DNA from: a bacterium
Lineage (GTDB): Bacteria > Hinthialibacterota > Hinthialibacteria > H5-UNCL2
Direction of reading: 5' to 3'
Assembly: GCA_015075175.1 (NCBI GenBank)
Contig: JABTUV010000001.1
Span: 248,001 to 312,000 of the forward strand
DNA: 64,000 bases
The position numbers were made by a program, and so were the translations under genes. Under the pieces are notes generated by a model that saw only the letters and a list, made by a program, of their open reading frames with translations, made no database searches and had not been told where the DNA came from. Each line of letters begins with the position of its first letter. Positions within the stretch are counted from its first letter, which is position 1. This document shows positions 17,354 to 27,682 of the stretch, one piece after another.

Positions 17354-18670
17354 CTACATGATCTCCCGCAAGAGATCGGGCGCGCCGTCGGTTCCGGCCA
17401 TGACCTTGACCGGCAGGCCGCGCGGATTGGGCAGCTCGCCCGCCGGATCGATGCCCAAGAGCGTGTACATGCTGGAGAGAAGCGCGCTGGGATGGACGGG
17501 CCGCTCGGCGACCTCCATGCCCAGCTTGTCCGACGCGCCGACCACGTGGCCGCCTTTGAATCCTCCGCCGGCGACCAGGGCGGCGAAGCACGCCCCGTGA
17601 TGGCCGCGCCCCCCGTTCCACGGCGCCTCCCATTGCACCTTCGGCGTGCGCCCGAACTCTCCCCCCCACCAAACGATGGTACTGTCCAGGAGTCCGCGCT
17701 GCGCAAGCTCGGAGAGTAAAGCCGACATGCCCTGGTCCATTTCCGGCAACTTGCGGCGCATGATCTCGAAGTGCTGCTTGTGCGTATCCCAACCCTTGTA
17801 ATTGATGGTTACGTACGGGACCCCATGTTCCACCAGCCGCCGCGCCAGAAGGCACGACTGGCCGAACGTATTGCGGCCGTAGGCCTGGCGCACGTCGTCT
17901 TTTTCGGTCGAGAGGTCGAAAAGTTTGCGCGCGTCGCCGAACATCATCTCGTAGGCCTTCTCCTCGCAGGCGTCCAAGCCCAGCCCAGGCGGGGAGTTCC
18001 GGCATGGTGCGGCTGAGCGTGTCCAGCCGTGCAGCAGTTGGCGGCGCGCGCGCTGCCGCTCGTCGGTCACGCCTTCGGCGACCAGCCCCTCGACGGAGAA
18101 GCGCGCCGCATTGGGGTCCCCGCCGGTCGCAAAAGGTTTGTAACGCAGTCCCAGAAACCCCGCCTCCGAGAAGCGCCCCTGCGGTTCCGTCAAGACCACG
18201 TAGGGTGGAACCAGGCCGGAATATCCGTGCTCATACCCCTTGAAGAGCGAGACGACCGCGCCCGCGCACGGATAGACCAGCCGGTCGGGCGCGCGCCCCG
18301 TCTGCGTAATGTAGGACGCCGTCTCGTGGCCGTTGTTGCCGTGCGTCATGCTGCGGATGATCGAGTACTTGTCGGCCTGTTTGGCCAGAAGCGGCAGGAG
18401 TTCGCCGATGCGGATGCCGTCCACATTGGTGGGAATGGGAGCCCTCAGCGGGCCGCAGTAGTCGTAACCGGCGTCGGGTTTCGGATCGAAGGTGTCCAGG
18501 TGGCAGGGCCCGCCCCACATCCAGATTTGAATCACGGCTTTCGCCTTGGCCTTGGGGGACGGGGCGGCCAGGGCGCGGGGAAAGCCGAACGTAAGCGCGG
18601 CGGCGGACAAAAGCCCCCGCACCAGCATCTCGCGGCGCGTGATGGGGTGTTGTGCTTGAGGACTCACCAT
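17354..18670 (-). CDS. Tat-exported DUF1501 (sulfatase-like fold) protein
   Basis: 438 residues with a twin-arginine signal (TRREMLVRGLLSAAALTFGF, about residues 11-30) and then the DUF1501 domain (IQIWMWGGPCHLDTFDPKPD, YDYCGPLRAPIPTNVDGIRI, GWDTHKQHF, VWWGGEFGRTP, GRGHHGACF, VHPSALLSSMYTLLGIDP). DUF1501 belongs to the alkaline-phosphatase/sulfatase fold class; its function is unknown. Around residues 216-233 the frame is locally wrong: the sensible reading (LDTLSR, MPELPAWAGL) is in another frame, implying two compensating indels about 18.00-18.04 kb. It sits downstream of the DUF1549/DUF1553 gene, the classic planctomycete pairing. Confidence 0.9.
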   Translation of the reverse strand: MVSPQAQHPITRREMLVRGLLSAAALTFGFPRALAAPSPKAKAKAVIQIWMWGGPCHLDTFDPKPDAGYDYCGPLRAPIPTNVDGIRIGELLPLLAKQADKYSIIRSMTHGNNGHETASYITQTGRAPDRLVYPCAGAVVSLFKGYEHGYSGLVPPYVVLTEPQGRFSEAGFLGLRYKPFATGGDPNAARFSVEGLVAEGVTDERQRARRQLLHGWTRSAAPCRNSPPGLGLDACEEKAYEMMFGDARKLFDLSTEKDDVRQAYGRNTFGQSCLLARRLVEHGVPYVTINYKGWDTHKQHFEIMRRKLPEMDQGMSALLSELAQRGLLDSTIVWWGGEFGRTPKVQWEAPWNGGRGHHGACFAALVAGGGFKGGHVVGASDKLGMEVAERPVHPSALLSSMYTLLGIDPAGELPNPRGLPVKVMAGTDGAPDLLREIM

Positions 18671-18690
18671 GACGATTCCCTCGTTTCTCG

Positions 18691-18781
18691 GGGAAAAATG
18701 AGGTCAGCGCCGGTTTTTCCGGCTGCCTTTCCCTTGAACGCAAGACCACAGGGAGAAACAGGCGCTGACTCCATTTTTCCC
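18691..18781. repeat. 21-bp inverted repeat around a TCAGCGCC palindrome
   Basis: GGGAAAAATGAGGTCAGCGC (from 18691) pairs with GCGCTGACTCCATTTTTCCC (ending 18781), with two mismatched positions. The right arm touches the TAG stop of the DUF1549/DUF1553 gene (18781-18783). It fills the gap between the two cotranscribed genes and could stabilise or terminate the upstream mRNA. Confidence 0.75.
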
Positions 18782-20343
18782 TAATGGCGATACAGAAACT
18801 CCTTGCTGTTGACAAGCGCCCACACCAGGTCTTCATAAACCTGGCGGGGATTGCCGCCGGATTGCGCGTGTCGTTCGACCGCGGCCAGTTCGGCATCGGT
18901 CGGGAAACGCGACAGGATGCCGAGATAGAGCTGGCGGGCCGCCTCGCGGCGATTGCCGCGCGCCGGCTCGACCCAGCGCGAGAGCCGCTGACTGCGGGCC
19001 AGCTTGCGCTGCACATCGCTGGAATTGAAGAGATAAAGCCGCTGGCCGTCGCTGGGCTCGTTGTTGCGCTCGGAAAAGAGTCCCGTGTCCCGAGGCGGCC
19101 GTCCGAACAGCTCCAGGAACGGGCTGGAAATGCTCCCGTCCGCCAACGCGATGGTGCGTTCCCAGGCCGGCGTGAAGGTGAACGGCTCCGGGATGGGGCT
19201 GGAGTACTCCTCACCCACGCCGGAGAGCCACGAGAGCGCGTCGGCGAGAATCTCCGCGTCCAGTCGTCGCACGGGATAGCAGGCGAAATACTTCTCCGCT
19301 TCCGCCGGCTCTCCGCGCGGGATGGGTGACTGTTGATACGCGCGCGAGGTGAGAATCAGGCGCAGTACGTGCCGCATGTCGTAGCCGGAAGCGACCAGCT
19401 CCTTCTCCAGGTACGCCAGCACTTCCGGATGGACGGGCGGGTTGTCAGGCCGGATGTCGTCCGGTTCGTGGATGAGACCGCGACCCAGCAGCCAGGCCCA
19501 GGCGCGATTGACGGCGCACTTGGCGAACCAAGGGTTCTTGGGTGTGATCAGCCAGTCGGCGAAAACCTCGCGAGGGTCTTTCTCGGGCGGAATGACGACC
19601 GACTTGCCGTCGGGAAAGGTCGCGCGCAAGGGGCCGGCGGGGGTGGCGTCGCAGAGGACGATCTCCTCCTTCCACTCGGCGGTCTTCTTGAAATCCAACC
19701 GCGAGAAGAAGGCGGCCATGCCCTGACGGCGCTCCTCCGGCCAGGCGTCCAGGCGGGTTCCCATGAACGTGAGCGCGACCGCCCCCGCCAGCGCCGTCGG
19801 CTCGCGGCCCTGCACGGCGCGATAAAAGTTGACCTGCGGCTGCCGGAAGTTGCTGCCGCTGGTCGTCAAGAGTTCCCGCGCGAACCCGTCGTAGGGCATG
19901 TTGTCCCGCATCGCGCCGACCAGCCAGCGATGGTAGGCTTGCACGGCGTTGGGCCACAGGTTGATGGGGAACTCCGCCTTGACCCGCAACAGGTCGCACC
20001 ACTTCATGGCCCAGTAGTCTGCGAACTCGGGACGGGAGAAGAGCGTCTCGATCAGGGCGGTGCGTTTGTCGGGGCTGGTATCGGACAGAAACCGCCGGAC
20101 GTCCTGAGGCTCGGGCAGGGTACCGATGACATCCAGGTAGGCGCGGCGGATGAAGACCGCGTCCGAGCAGAGATAGGCGGGGTGGATGCCGCGTTTTTTC
20201 AACCCGGCCTCAAGGCGGACATCGATGGGATGGCCGGAGGCGGGAACGGCGGCGATCTCAAAGGGAGCAAGGGGAGGCCGGTCCGCCGCCGGACCGGAAA
20301 GCGCGACCGCGCAAAGCGCCAAAACCAGAGAGCTTCTCTTCAC
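18781..20343 (-). CDS. DUF1549/DUF1553 secreted protein
   Basis: 520 residues with a signal peptide (SSLVLALCAVALSGPAA). The DUF1549 half (VFIRRAYLDVIGTLPEPQDV, SRPEFADYWAMKWCDLLRVK, WLVGAMRDNMPYDGFARELL) is followed by the DUF1553 half (DPREVFADWLITPKNPWFAK, NRAWAWLLGRGLIHEPDDIR, LILTSRAYQQS, DALSWLSGVGEEY, and near the end LVWALVNSKEFLYRH). These planctomycete-type proteins are often preceded by a cytochrome c domain; none is present here (no CxxCH). The frame is unbroken. It is the first gene of the cluster with DUF1501 and the PPC protein; the three are thought to act together outside the cytoplasm, but no reaction is known. Confidence 0.92.
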   Translation of the reverse strand: MKRSSLVLALCAVALSGPAADRPPLAPFEIAAVPASGHPIDVRLEAGLKKRGIHPAYLCSDAVFIRRAYLDVIGTLPEPQDVRRFLSDTSPDKRTALIETLFSRPEFADYWAMKWCDLLRVKAEFPINLWPNAVQAYHRWLVGAMRDNMPYDGFARELLTTSGSNFRQPQVNFYRAVQGREPTALAGAVALTFMGTRLDAWPEERRQGMAAFFSRLDFKKTAEWKEEIVLCDATPAGPLRATFPDGKSVVIPPEKDPREVFADWLITPKNPWFAKCAVNRAWAWLLGRGLIHEPDDIRPDNPPVHPEVLAYLEKELVASGYDMRHVLRLILTSRAYQQSPIPRGEPAEAEKYFACYPVRRLDAEILADALSWLSGVGEEYSSPIPEPFTFTPAWERTIALADGSISSPFLELFGRPPRDTGLFSERNNEPSDGQRLYLFNSSDVQRKLARSQRLSRWVEPARGNRREAARQLYLGILSRFPTDAELAAVERHAQSGGNPRQVYEDLVWALVNSKEFLYRH

Positions 20344-20681
20344 GTCGCTGTTCCGTCATCTTCCCGCGCACCCGGGGCGGGGACTGGGCCGGGCGCCGAC
20401 TCACGTCCTGAAACGTCCCTGGACGCGGCATTATTGGCGGTCGCCGCGAGCGCCGCCGGCCCTTTCCATAATCAACGAGCGAAAGGTTGCCATGGTAACT
20501 GCTACCGCCCAAGGGTCGCCTGGAGCACGGCCTGGAGTACGCGCATGGGCGCTATTCTCTTGGACTCGAAAGCGCGCGTGTCGGCAAGGAGCGGCCTAAC
20601 AGCCTCCCAAAGCCTGTACTCCGGCGAAGCGCGCCGGCAGGGACCCTTTGACCGGTTCAGGGGAGCTGCCGGCGGTACGGC
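20344..20681. other. 338-bp gap without a recognisable gene
   Basis: The gap between the convergent neighbours holds no ORF with conserved sequence. The only recurrent item is GCCTGTACTCCG with CGCCGGCAGGGA near 20609-20645, which resembles, inverted, the sequence at 31284-31320. I see no clear promoter or terminator. Confidence 0.5.
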
Positions 20682-21503
20682 TTACATCCCTACCCCCCTC
20701 TTGCTGATGGGGGGGCGGTCGGCTTGCTCCGGCTGGGGTTGCGGCGTGGGAGGCGTCGATTCGGGCGCAGCTTCCGGGGGCGCGGCGGTGTATTGCGACA
20801 GGTCGAAACTGCGCGACAAGAGCGTGCACAAGAGGTCGAACTCGGCCTCACGTCGCACCAGTTGCTCGTCCAGTTGCTTGACCTTGGCGGCTTCCGCTTC
20901 CGCCAGCCGGGTCAACTCGGCGGCCTTGCGCTGCAAGCGCTCGACGTTGCGGCGAAACTTGATGTAGTCCAGAATCCCGACCGTGATGCCGGCGACGATT
21001 CCGACGACCAAAAACACCAGCGGCCACAGCCGGCTGGAGGCCGCCTTGAAGAGAACCCCGTCAAAGGCGCCGCCCAGCAGCAGAATGATCAACGCATTGA
21101 ACCAGAAGGGCGGCAGGTTGGCGATCTCGCGCTCCACGTGGGTGGCCTTCATGGCGAGTCGGCGCTGCTCGCGCACGGCTACCTCGCGCTGCTTTCTGCT
21201 CTGCTCCAAGCTGTCGCGGATGCGCTGCTTGAGCGCCTCAACCTCCGACCCGCCCTCGGTCTCTTCCGCCTTGGCCTCCCCGTTCTCGTCCACCCCGTGA
21301 TACTTCAATCCCAGCGACTGATAAAGGTTGCGCAAATACTCGTCGCGCACCTCGAGGTATTTCTCCTCGCCCACCAGACGCCGGTACTCTTCATTGAACT
21401 CGGGCATGGCGCGCCGGATGGCAGCCTGTTTGCAGCCGGCATTGTACGGCAGGATGCTCCGTGCCACCTTGGCCGCCAGTTGTCGGACTTCGCTGGTAGA
21501 CAT
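20682..21503 (-). CDS. Coiled-coil membrane protein of unknown function
   Basis: 273 residues from ATG 21503 (MSTSEVRQLAAKVARSILPY). The order is a helical N-terminus, a charged coiled coil (EVEALKQRIRDSLEQSRKQR), two transmembrane helices (NALIILLLGGAFDGVLF, LWPLVFLVVGIVAGITVGIL), then a second coiled coil (VERLQRKAAELTRLAEAEAA). It ends in a Pro-rich tail. I do not recognise a family. The two-helix hairpin between coiled coils suggests an inner-membrane scaffold. It is divergent from smc, with a 325-bp gap holding the smc promoter. Confidence 0.65.
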   Translation of the reverse strand: MSTSEVRQLAAKVARSILPYNAGCKQAAIRRAMPEFNEEYRRLVGEEKYLEVRDEYLRNLYQSLGLKYHGVDENGEAKAEETEGGSEVEALKQRIRDSLEQSRKQREVAVREQRRLAMKATHVEREIANLPPFWFNALIILLLGGAFDGVLFKAASSRLWPLVFLVVGIVAGITVGILDYIKFRRNVERLQRKAAELTRLAEAEAAKVKQLDEQLVRREAEFDLLCTLLSRSFDLSQYTAAPPEAAPESTPPTPQPQPEQADRPPISKRGVGM

Positions 21504-21698
21504 GCGACTGGATAAAGTCTCTGAACCCGCCGGACGCAAAACTTACGATTCTCCCTATTTTGTATCACGAGGAAGGGGTTGGCTCCAGTCGCATTTCGTG
21601 TTACCAGTGAAGCCGCCGTGGGAGGGCGACTAACCGGGCCAACCGCAACATGTAGTGGGCCAAGAAGGGCAGCAATACACTCTATTGAGAATTTGGCC

Positions 21699-21727
21699 TT
21701 GACAGCGAGAAACGAGGCTCGTATACC
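21699..21727 (+). promoter_or_regulatory. Consensus promoter upstream of smc
   Basis: TTGACA (21699-21704), a 17-base spacer and TATACC (21722-21727). This predicts a start near 21734 and a leader of about 95 bases. It is one of the best sigma-70-type matches in the window and points only toward smc. Confidence 0.65.
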
Positions 21728-21828
21728 GGAGCCGAACCTACCGCCCACATGGCCAGCGATGGAGTGTACCCAGGCAAGGCTTGAGCCTTGAAGGTGGACT
21801 GGCAGATAATTCGAGCAAGGATGCGCGC

Positions 21829-24800
21829 ATGTACCTTAAGAGTATAAATATCAGGGGCTTCAAGTCATTTGCCGACGCCGTGGCGGTGGAAACCGGCTCG
21901 GGCATGACCTGCATCGTAGGCCCCAACGGTTGCGGCAAGAGCAACGTCTCCGACGCCGTACGCTGGGTCCTGGGCGAGCAGAACCCGCGCAATCTGCGCG
22001 GCGACAAGATGGCGGACATGATCTTCGGAGGAACTGAAAACCGCCCCGCCGAGGGTATGGCGGAGGTCTCGCTGGTTCTGGACAATTCCGACCACTACTT
22101 CCCCATCGACTATACCGAACTGGCGGTGACGCGCCGCATCTACGGCTCCGGCGAAACGGAGTACCTGATCAACGAGAACAAGGTCCGGCTCAAGGATATT
22201 GCCGAGCTGTTCATGGACACGGGCATCGGCACGCAGACCTACGCCATCATCGAGCAGGGCCGCGTCGAGCAGATTCTGCGCGCGCGTCCGGTCGAGCGCC
22301 GGCGCATCATCGAAGAGGCGGCGGGAGTGGTCAAGTACCAAACCCGCAAGGAGGAGTGCCTGCGCCGGCTCAAGCGCACCGACGAGGACCTGGTGCGACT
22401 CGCCGACATTCTGGCGGAGAAGGAGCGGCAGACCAAGTATTTGAAGAACCAGGCCGGCCGGGCGCAGCGCTTTGCGGAATATTCGCGCCGGTTGAAAGAG
22501 CTGGACCTTTGCCACATCGCGCGGCGTTACGTGACGTTGGAGGAGGAGGCGGAGCGGTTGCGGCGCCGGCTGGCGGAGACCGAGGCGCGGCAGAAAGAGA
22601 CCGAGCTGTCGCACCGCGAGGCGGAGAGTCGGTTGGAGGCGGCCTACTTGGCGGAGGAGGAGGCGGCGGCTGAACTGCACCGGCAGGAGGAATCCGTGCT
22701 GGTGTTGGCGTCGGAGATTCGCAATCTGTCCGAGAAGATGGCCATTTACCGCGAGCGGGAGGGGGACACGGAGGCGCAGGCGGCGCGGCAGCGGGAGGAG
22801 ACGGAGGCGATGCGGCAGCGGGCGGAGTCGGACCGGCGGCAGCGCGAGGAGACTTTGGCGCGGCTGGCCGAGCTGTCGCGTCGAGAGGCGGAGGCGGAGC
22901 AGCGCGTCGCGGAGGTCCAGGCCCAGCTGGAAGCGGCGCAGGCGGAGTTCTCGCGGCGCCAGGCCGAACAGTCCCAGGCCCGCGAGGCGGCGCTGGCGGC
23001 GGAGCGCCATTTGGCTCAATTCCGCGCGCAACTGGAGGAGTTGGAGCGCGAGCTGGCGCGCGCCCACCAGCAGCGCGACCGCCAGCGCGGTGAATTGGAG
23101 CGCATGAGGGGCGAGGAAGAGGGGCTGGTGGTCCGCCTGGCGGAGATGCAGGCTGAACGCGAGAGCCTGTTTGCGCGCCGCGCCCGGCTGGAAGCCGAGT
23201 TGGCCGAGCTGCGTTCGCTGGCGGCGACGCTTTCAGCCGAAGTGGACGCCGCGGAAGCCTCTCGCGCCCGCCTGGAGCAGGAATACCACATCAAGCGCGT
23301 GCGTCTGGCTTCGCTCACCGAGCTCCACGACAACCTGGAGGGGCTGCGCGAGGGAACCAAGCGCCTGCTTTTGCAGAAACAGGCTCCCGACTGTCCCTGG
23401 CGCGGGATTCTGGGCGCCTTGGCGGATCATCTCACGGTCAAGCGCGGATATGAAACGGCGCTGGAGGCGGCGCTGGGCGAGGCCCTGCAGCACGTGCTGG
23501 TCGCGGAGGGCGCGGAAGGCGTGCGCATCCTGGGGGAAGTGATCGAGAATCGCACCGGTCGAGTGTCGCTTCTGGCCCTGGATCTGGCGCAGGCGGACGA
23601 GCCGGGCGAGCCGCCGGCGGCCTTGATGGCGCTCGGCGCCGTTCCTGCGCTTTCCCTGGTACAAGTGGAAGCGCCTTACGCGCACTTGGGGCAGGTTCTG
23701 CTGGGTCGAACGCTGGTAGTCGATGACGCCGTGGCGCTGGAGGGACGCTTGGGCGGGATTCCGCGCGGCTGGAGGATCGTCACGCGCGCGGGGATGCTCC
23801 TGGACGGGCGCGGCGTGCTGTCGGGCGGCGCGGGTGAAGGCGCCGGCATCCTGGAGCGGCGGCGCGAGATGTTGGAGCTGGAAGAGGCGACGCGCGAATT
23901 GGAAGGTCGCCTGGCCGTGCACAAGGCCAAGCTGGCGGAAATCTGCCGGCGACGCGACGACAACCAGGAGGCCGTGTCGGCGCGCATCGCCGAAGAGCAT
24001 CAGTTGGAGATCGAGCTGGCCTCGGCGGGGCAGCAGTTGGGCGGACTGGAGCGGGAGAGCCGCAAGTTGTCGGAGGCCGCGGAGCGGATTCTGGCCGAGA
24101 TGAACCGGCTGGAGACCGCCTGCCGTACGCTGGCGGACGAAGCGGCGACGCGGCGCGGGCAGCTGGCGGGCCTGGAGGAGGAGCGGCGCGGCAAGGAAGC
24201 GGCGGTAGCCGCCGCCGAGGCAGGTTTAGCCGCCGCCAGTGCGAATCGGGATGCGCTGGCGGCCCGGTTCTCGTCCACCCGGTTCGCGCTGGTGGAAATC
24301 CGCAAGGACCGCGAGACCGCCGCCCGCGACGCGACCCGGCTGGAGGGCGAAATCGACCAGCTGAACTTCGATCTGGCCCGCCGACAGGAGGAGGAGACCG
24401 CCCTCCGCGAGCGTATCCTGCAGATGAAGTCGGCCGTTGCGGAGATGCAGGCGGCGTTTGCAGAATTCCAGGAGAAGAAAGCATCCGCCGAGCGGATCCT
24501 GGCGGAGCGCCGGCAGGCGCTGGAGCAGCGGAAGGCGGAGCGCGACGCGATCGCCGCCGAGGTGCGATCCCTGGACCAGGCGCTCAAGCAGCTGGCCGAG
24601 GAATGTTTCAACCATCAACGCGATTTCGATCAGCGCAGCTATGAGGAGCAGAGCCTGCGCCGGCGCCTGGAGGAGGAATACCAGCGCGGCATCCAGGAGG
24701 TCGTGGCCGAGTTCGGCGGAGACGGACGACCCCCCGAACAGCTGGCCGAAGAGGTCGCCGAACTGCGCGGCAGGATCGAGCGGCTGGGCGTCATCAACCA

Positions 24801-25560
24801 GGCCGCCGTTGAGGACTATCAGCGCGAGTCGTCCGAGCTGGATTTCTTGCAGAAGCAGGTGGACGACCTCGTGTCGGCCAAGGCGTCGCTGCTGCGCACC
24901 ATCAACGACATCAAAAAGACGACCGAGCAGGTGTTTCTGGACACGTTCAATCAGGTGAAGGAAAACTTCCATCATACGTTCCGGCGACTGTTCAACGGCG
25001 GACGGGCGGACCTGGTGCTGGTTTCGCCGCCGGCGCGGGTCGCGCGCGCCGAAAACGGTCAGGCTCAGCTCCCGGCGGAAGGTTTGCCGACGGCGGAAGG
25101 TGAAGCGGCTGTTGAAGGCCAGGAGTCGGCTCCCGCGCAGGATCTGGACGTGATGGAAGCCGGCATCGAGATCATGGTGCAACCGCCGGGCAAGAACCTG
25201 CACTCGATCAATCTCATGTCCGGCGGCGAGCGCTGCCTGACGGCGATTGCGCTGCTCTTTGCGCTTTACATGATCAAGCCGTCGCCGTTCTGTTTTCTGG
25301 ACGAGATCGACGGGCCTTTGGACGATGTCAACATCGGGCGCTTCGGCGTACTCTTATCACAGTTCATTCCGCGCACGCAGTTCATCGTGATCACGCACAA
25401 CAAGCGGACGATGGAGATGGCGGACCGGATTTACGGGGTGACGATGGAGGAGCGGGGCGTCTCGACGCTGATTTCGATGAACTTCGACGCCGGCAAGCGC
25501 AGCCAGCGCGAAACGGCGCTCTTGGAGCGGATGGAAGCGGAGCGGAGCGTGGCGGAGTAG
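21829..25560 (+). CDS. smc: Chromosome segregation protein SMC
   Basis: 1243 residues from ATG 21829 (MYLKSINIRGFKSFADAVAV); the 16 upstream in-frame codons are not conserved. Walker A is GPNGCGKSN at about residue 32. Long coiled coils (about 170-500 and 680-1000) flank the hinge (about 520-660, WRGILGALADHLTVKRGYET). The C-terminal head carries the ABC signature LMSGGERCLTAIALLFALY and Walker B FCFLDEIDGPLDD. All features are those of a full bacterial SMC that compacts and segregates the chromosome with ScpA/ScpB, neither of which is in the window. An extra Ala/Glu-rich insertion precedes the signature motif (QLPAEGLPTAEGEAAVEGQE). It is convergent with the amidohydrolase, with a terminator between. 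Confidence 0.97.
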   Translation: MYLKSINIRGFKSFADAVAVETGSGMTCIVGPNGCGKSNVSDAVRWVLGEQNPRNLRGDKMADMIFGGTENRPAEGMAEVSLVLDNSDHYFPIDYTELAVTRRIYGSGETEYLINENKVRLKDIAELFMDTGIGTQTYAIIEQGRVEQILRARPVERRRIIEEAAGVVKYQTRKEECLRRLKRTDEDLVRLADILAEKERQTKYLKNQAGRAQRFAEYSRRLKELDLCHIARRYVTLEEEAERLRRRLAETEARQKETELSHREAESRLEAAYLAEEEAAAELHRQEESVLVLASEIRNLSEKMAIYREREGDTEAQAARQREETEAMRQRAESDRRQREETLARLAELSRREAEAEQRVAEVQAQLEAAQAEFSRRQAEQSQAREAALAAERHLAQFRAQLEELERELARAHQQRDRQRGELERMRGEEEGLVVRLAEMQAERESLFARRARLEAELAELRSLAATLSAEVDAAEASRARLEQEYHIKRVRLASLTELHDNLEGLREGTKRLLLQKQAPDCPWRGILGALADHLTVKRGYETALEAALGEALQHVLVAEGAEGVRILGEVIENRTGRVSLLALDLAQADEPGEPPAALMALGAVPALSLVQVEAPYAHLGQVLLGRTLVVDDAVALEGRLGGIPRGWRIVTRAGMLLDGRGVLSGGAGEGAGILERRREMLELEEATRELEGRLAVHKAKLAEICRRRDDNQEAVSARIAEEHQLEIELASAGQQLGGLERESRKLSEAAERILAEMNRLETACRTLADEAATRRGQLAGLEEERRGKEAAVAAAEAGLAAASANRDALAARFSSTRFALVEIRKDRETAARDATRLEGEIDQLNFDLARRQEEETALRERILQMKSAVAEMQAAFAEFQEKKASAERILAERRQALEQRKAERDAIAAEVRSLDQALKQLAEECFNHQRDFDQRSYEEQSLRRRLEEEYQRGIQEVVAEFGGDGRPPEQLAEEVAELRGRIERLGVINQAAVEDYQRESSELDFLQKQVDDLVSAKASLLRTINDIKKTTEQVFLDTFNQVKENFHHTFRRLFNGGRADLVLVSPPARVARAENGQAQLPAEGLPTAEGEAAVEGQESAPAQDLDVMEAGIEIMVQPPGKNLHSINLMSGGERCLTAIALLFALYMIKPSPFCFLDEIDGPLDDVNIGRFGVLLSQFIPRTQFIVITHNKRTMEMADRIYGVTMEERGVSTLISMNFDAGKRSQRETALLERMEAERSVAE

Positions 25561-25666
25561 GGGGGGACCCACCGCGCCGTCTGCTCGGGGCACGCCGGCG
25601 GGCCGTTGTATGCTCCTGGCGATTCCCAGCGGCGACTCCGCGGCCCATGTCGGCAGGTTTCGGGGG

Positions 25667-25702
25667 GGGCGCCGCCCCTTGGTACTCAAAGGGGCGGCGC
25701 CC
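25667..25702. terminator. Bidirectional hairpin between smc and the amidohydrolase gene
   Basis: GGGCGCCGCCCCTT (25667-25680) and AAGGGGCGGCGCCC (25689-25702) form a perfect 14-bp stem with an 8-base loop between two convergent genes. There is no long T-run on either side, so it may act as an mRNA end stabiliser as well as a terminator. Confidence 0.6.
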
Positions 25703-25713
25703 AGAGATCCCTG

Positions 25714-27398
25714 TTACCCCGTATACACCGCGTTGCCTGCCAGGTAAGTCGCCACCGGCCGCAAGGCCATGACCTCTGCCGTGGTCTTGATCGTTCGCAG
25801 GTCGTTATTCCACACCACGAAATCGGCGCACTTGCCGGCCTCAAGCGAGCCGAGGTCCTTTTCGTCGAACGCCGCGTAGGCGCTGCTCAGCGTGTGCATT
25901 TTCAGCGCCTCCAAAAATGTTACGGCTTCGCTGCGGTCCAAATAACGCCCGCGGCCCGTCCTTCGTTCCATGGCGGAGCGGATGCTGTCCAGCGGCGAAT
26001 GCGACGGGAAGGCGGGTACGTCTGCACCCAGGGCGACGTGCACCCCTTCATTGGCGAAGGTTTTCAGCGGTAACGTGCTTCCGACCGTCTCGCTCCCGCT
26101 CTGTCCCAACTTCTCGGCTATGTCGTCGGCCTTGACTTCGATCCAGTTGGGCTGGGTGCAAACGGGCACGCCCATTTCCGCCGTGCGTCGGATCGAATCC
26201 AGTTTGCGAAAACAATAGTGCTCGATGCGGTGTCGGCGTTTGGCGCACTCCGCGGCTGAACCGGCCGCGGCGGCGAAGGCGTCCAGCGTCCAGTCCACGC
26301 CCTTGTCGCCCACGGCGTGCACGTCCACCTGCAATCCCTTGTCGTGGATGGCCTTGATAATCTGGTTGAAGAGAGGCTGCGGGTGCATGGGGATGGCGAG
26401 ATGCGCGTGCTCGGGCGGGACGTGGTACATCATGGCGTAGCCGTCGACGGCCAGCTTGATGCCTTGTAGACGCACGAGCGCGTCTTGGTAGCGCTGCATG
26501 CGCTCCAAGTACAGCCGGCAGACTTCCAGATTCTTGACATAGGGGTAGACGCGCACGCGGCAAGGTAGTTTGCCGGCCCGCTCCAGGCGCACGTAAGCCG
26601 ACGCGTATTGGGGATGGCAGAAGTTGTCGTGGATGCACGTCACGCCCACGCCGGCAAACTGCTGCATGCCCCACGCGGCGCATTCGAACTGTTCGCGTGG
26701 ATCCAGCTCGGGTTGATACACTGAGTAGATGGCCGGATAATGCAGGAGCACGCCGTCGGGCACGCCGCTGCGACGGTCGCGCAGATACTTGCCGCCGTAA
26801 GGGTCTTGCACGTCGGCGCGCAGCAGGTTGGCCTTCTTGAGTGCCAGCGTGTTGGCGGCGCCGAACTGCCCGCTCCAGTGGATGATGAGCAACGGGTGGT
26901 TGGGGACGGCTTCATCCAGCAGCGGCGCGGGAAGCGGCCCTCCGCAAACGTGTTGAATCCGCGGGCGACAATCCACTCGCCCTCGGGTTTCCCTTTGGCC
27001 CCCTCGGCCAGCGCCTTCTTGAGGGTATCGAACGAGTTGACCTTCGGCGGGCGAATCACGACGAACTTGAGGTTCATTTGTCCGTAGCTGATCACGTGGC
27101 TGTGGGCGTCAATGATGCCGGGACTGACGCACTTGCCGGCCAGGTCGAGAATCCGGGTGTTGGTGGAGATGAAAGGTTCCATGCTCAGGTCGGAACCTAC
27201 CGCCTGGATGCGACCACCGCGCACGGCCATGGCTTCGGCGATCGGGTGTGCGTCGTCCATCGTGAGCAGGACGCCGTTCCTGACGACCAAGTCGGCAGGG
27301 CTTTCGGCGGACCAGACGCGAACCGTGGATGCCAGGGACGTTCCCACGACGGTGGTTGCAACGCTTTTCAGAAACGACTTTCGATCCATCCGCTGCAT
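25714..27398 (-). CDS. Tat-exported amidohydrolase, YtcJ-like (one frameshift)
   Basis: About 560 residues from ATG 27398, with GAGGAAAG upstream. It has a twin-arginine-like export signal with one Arg (MDRKSFLKSVATTVVGTSLA). The metal-dependent hydrolase domain follows (SPGIIDAHSHVISYG; AIHDKGLQVDVHAVGDKGVD; RHRIEHYCF; ALGADVPAFPSHSP; KCADFVVWNNDL). These are the YtcJ-type amidohydrolase motifs with the metal-binding His residues present. The N-terminal part shifts frame at about 26940 (EGRFP, then APLLDEAVPN), a single indel in a G/C run. The substrate is unknown; family members act on cyclic amides and related compounds. No operon partner is evident. Confidence 0.85.
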
Positions 27399-27682
27399 GA
27401 GGCTTTCCTCCTGATGCGGCGTTGTACGGGAAGAGGGACGCCGTGGCATTCCAACCCGGCGATTATGGCACAAGTCATCGGGGAATTCCCGCTTGGTTTC
27501 GTCGGTTCGTGACGTCCACCGGCGTTAGAGCCAGTCATAGCGGCTTCAAGAGGCTACTGAAGGGCGGTTGACGTGAGGTCCCCCCACGAACCCGATTGCC
27601 AGCAGAGCACTCTTCTTGCGCACCCTGGTCAATAATTGTCCCACCTGCACCCATTTGTAACAATTTGTATCACTCCGTTGCG

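Noticed and set aside
19333-20967. 544-codon plus-strand ORF over the DUF1549/DUF1553 gene
   Set aside because: Antisense shadow of a well-conserved gene that ends in unrelated sequence.
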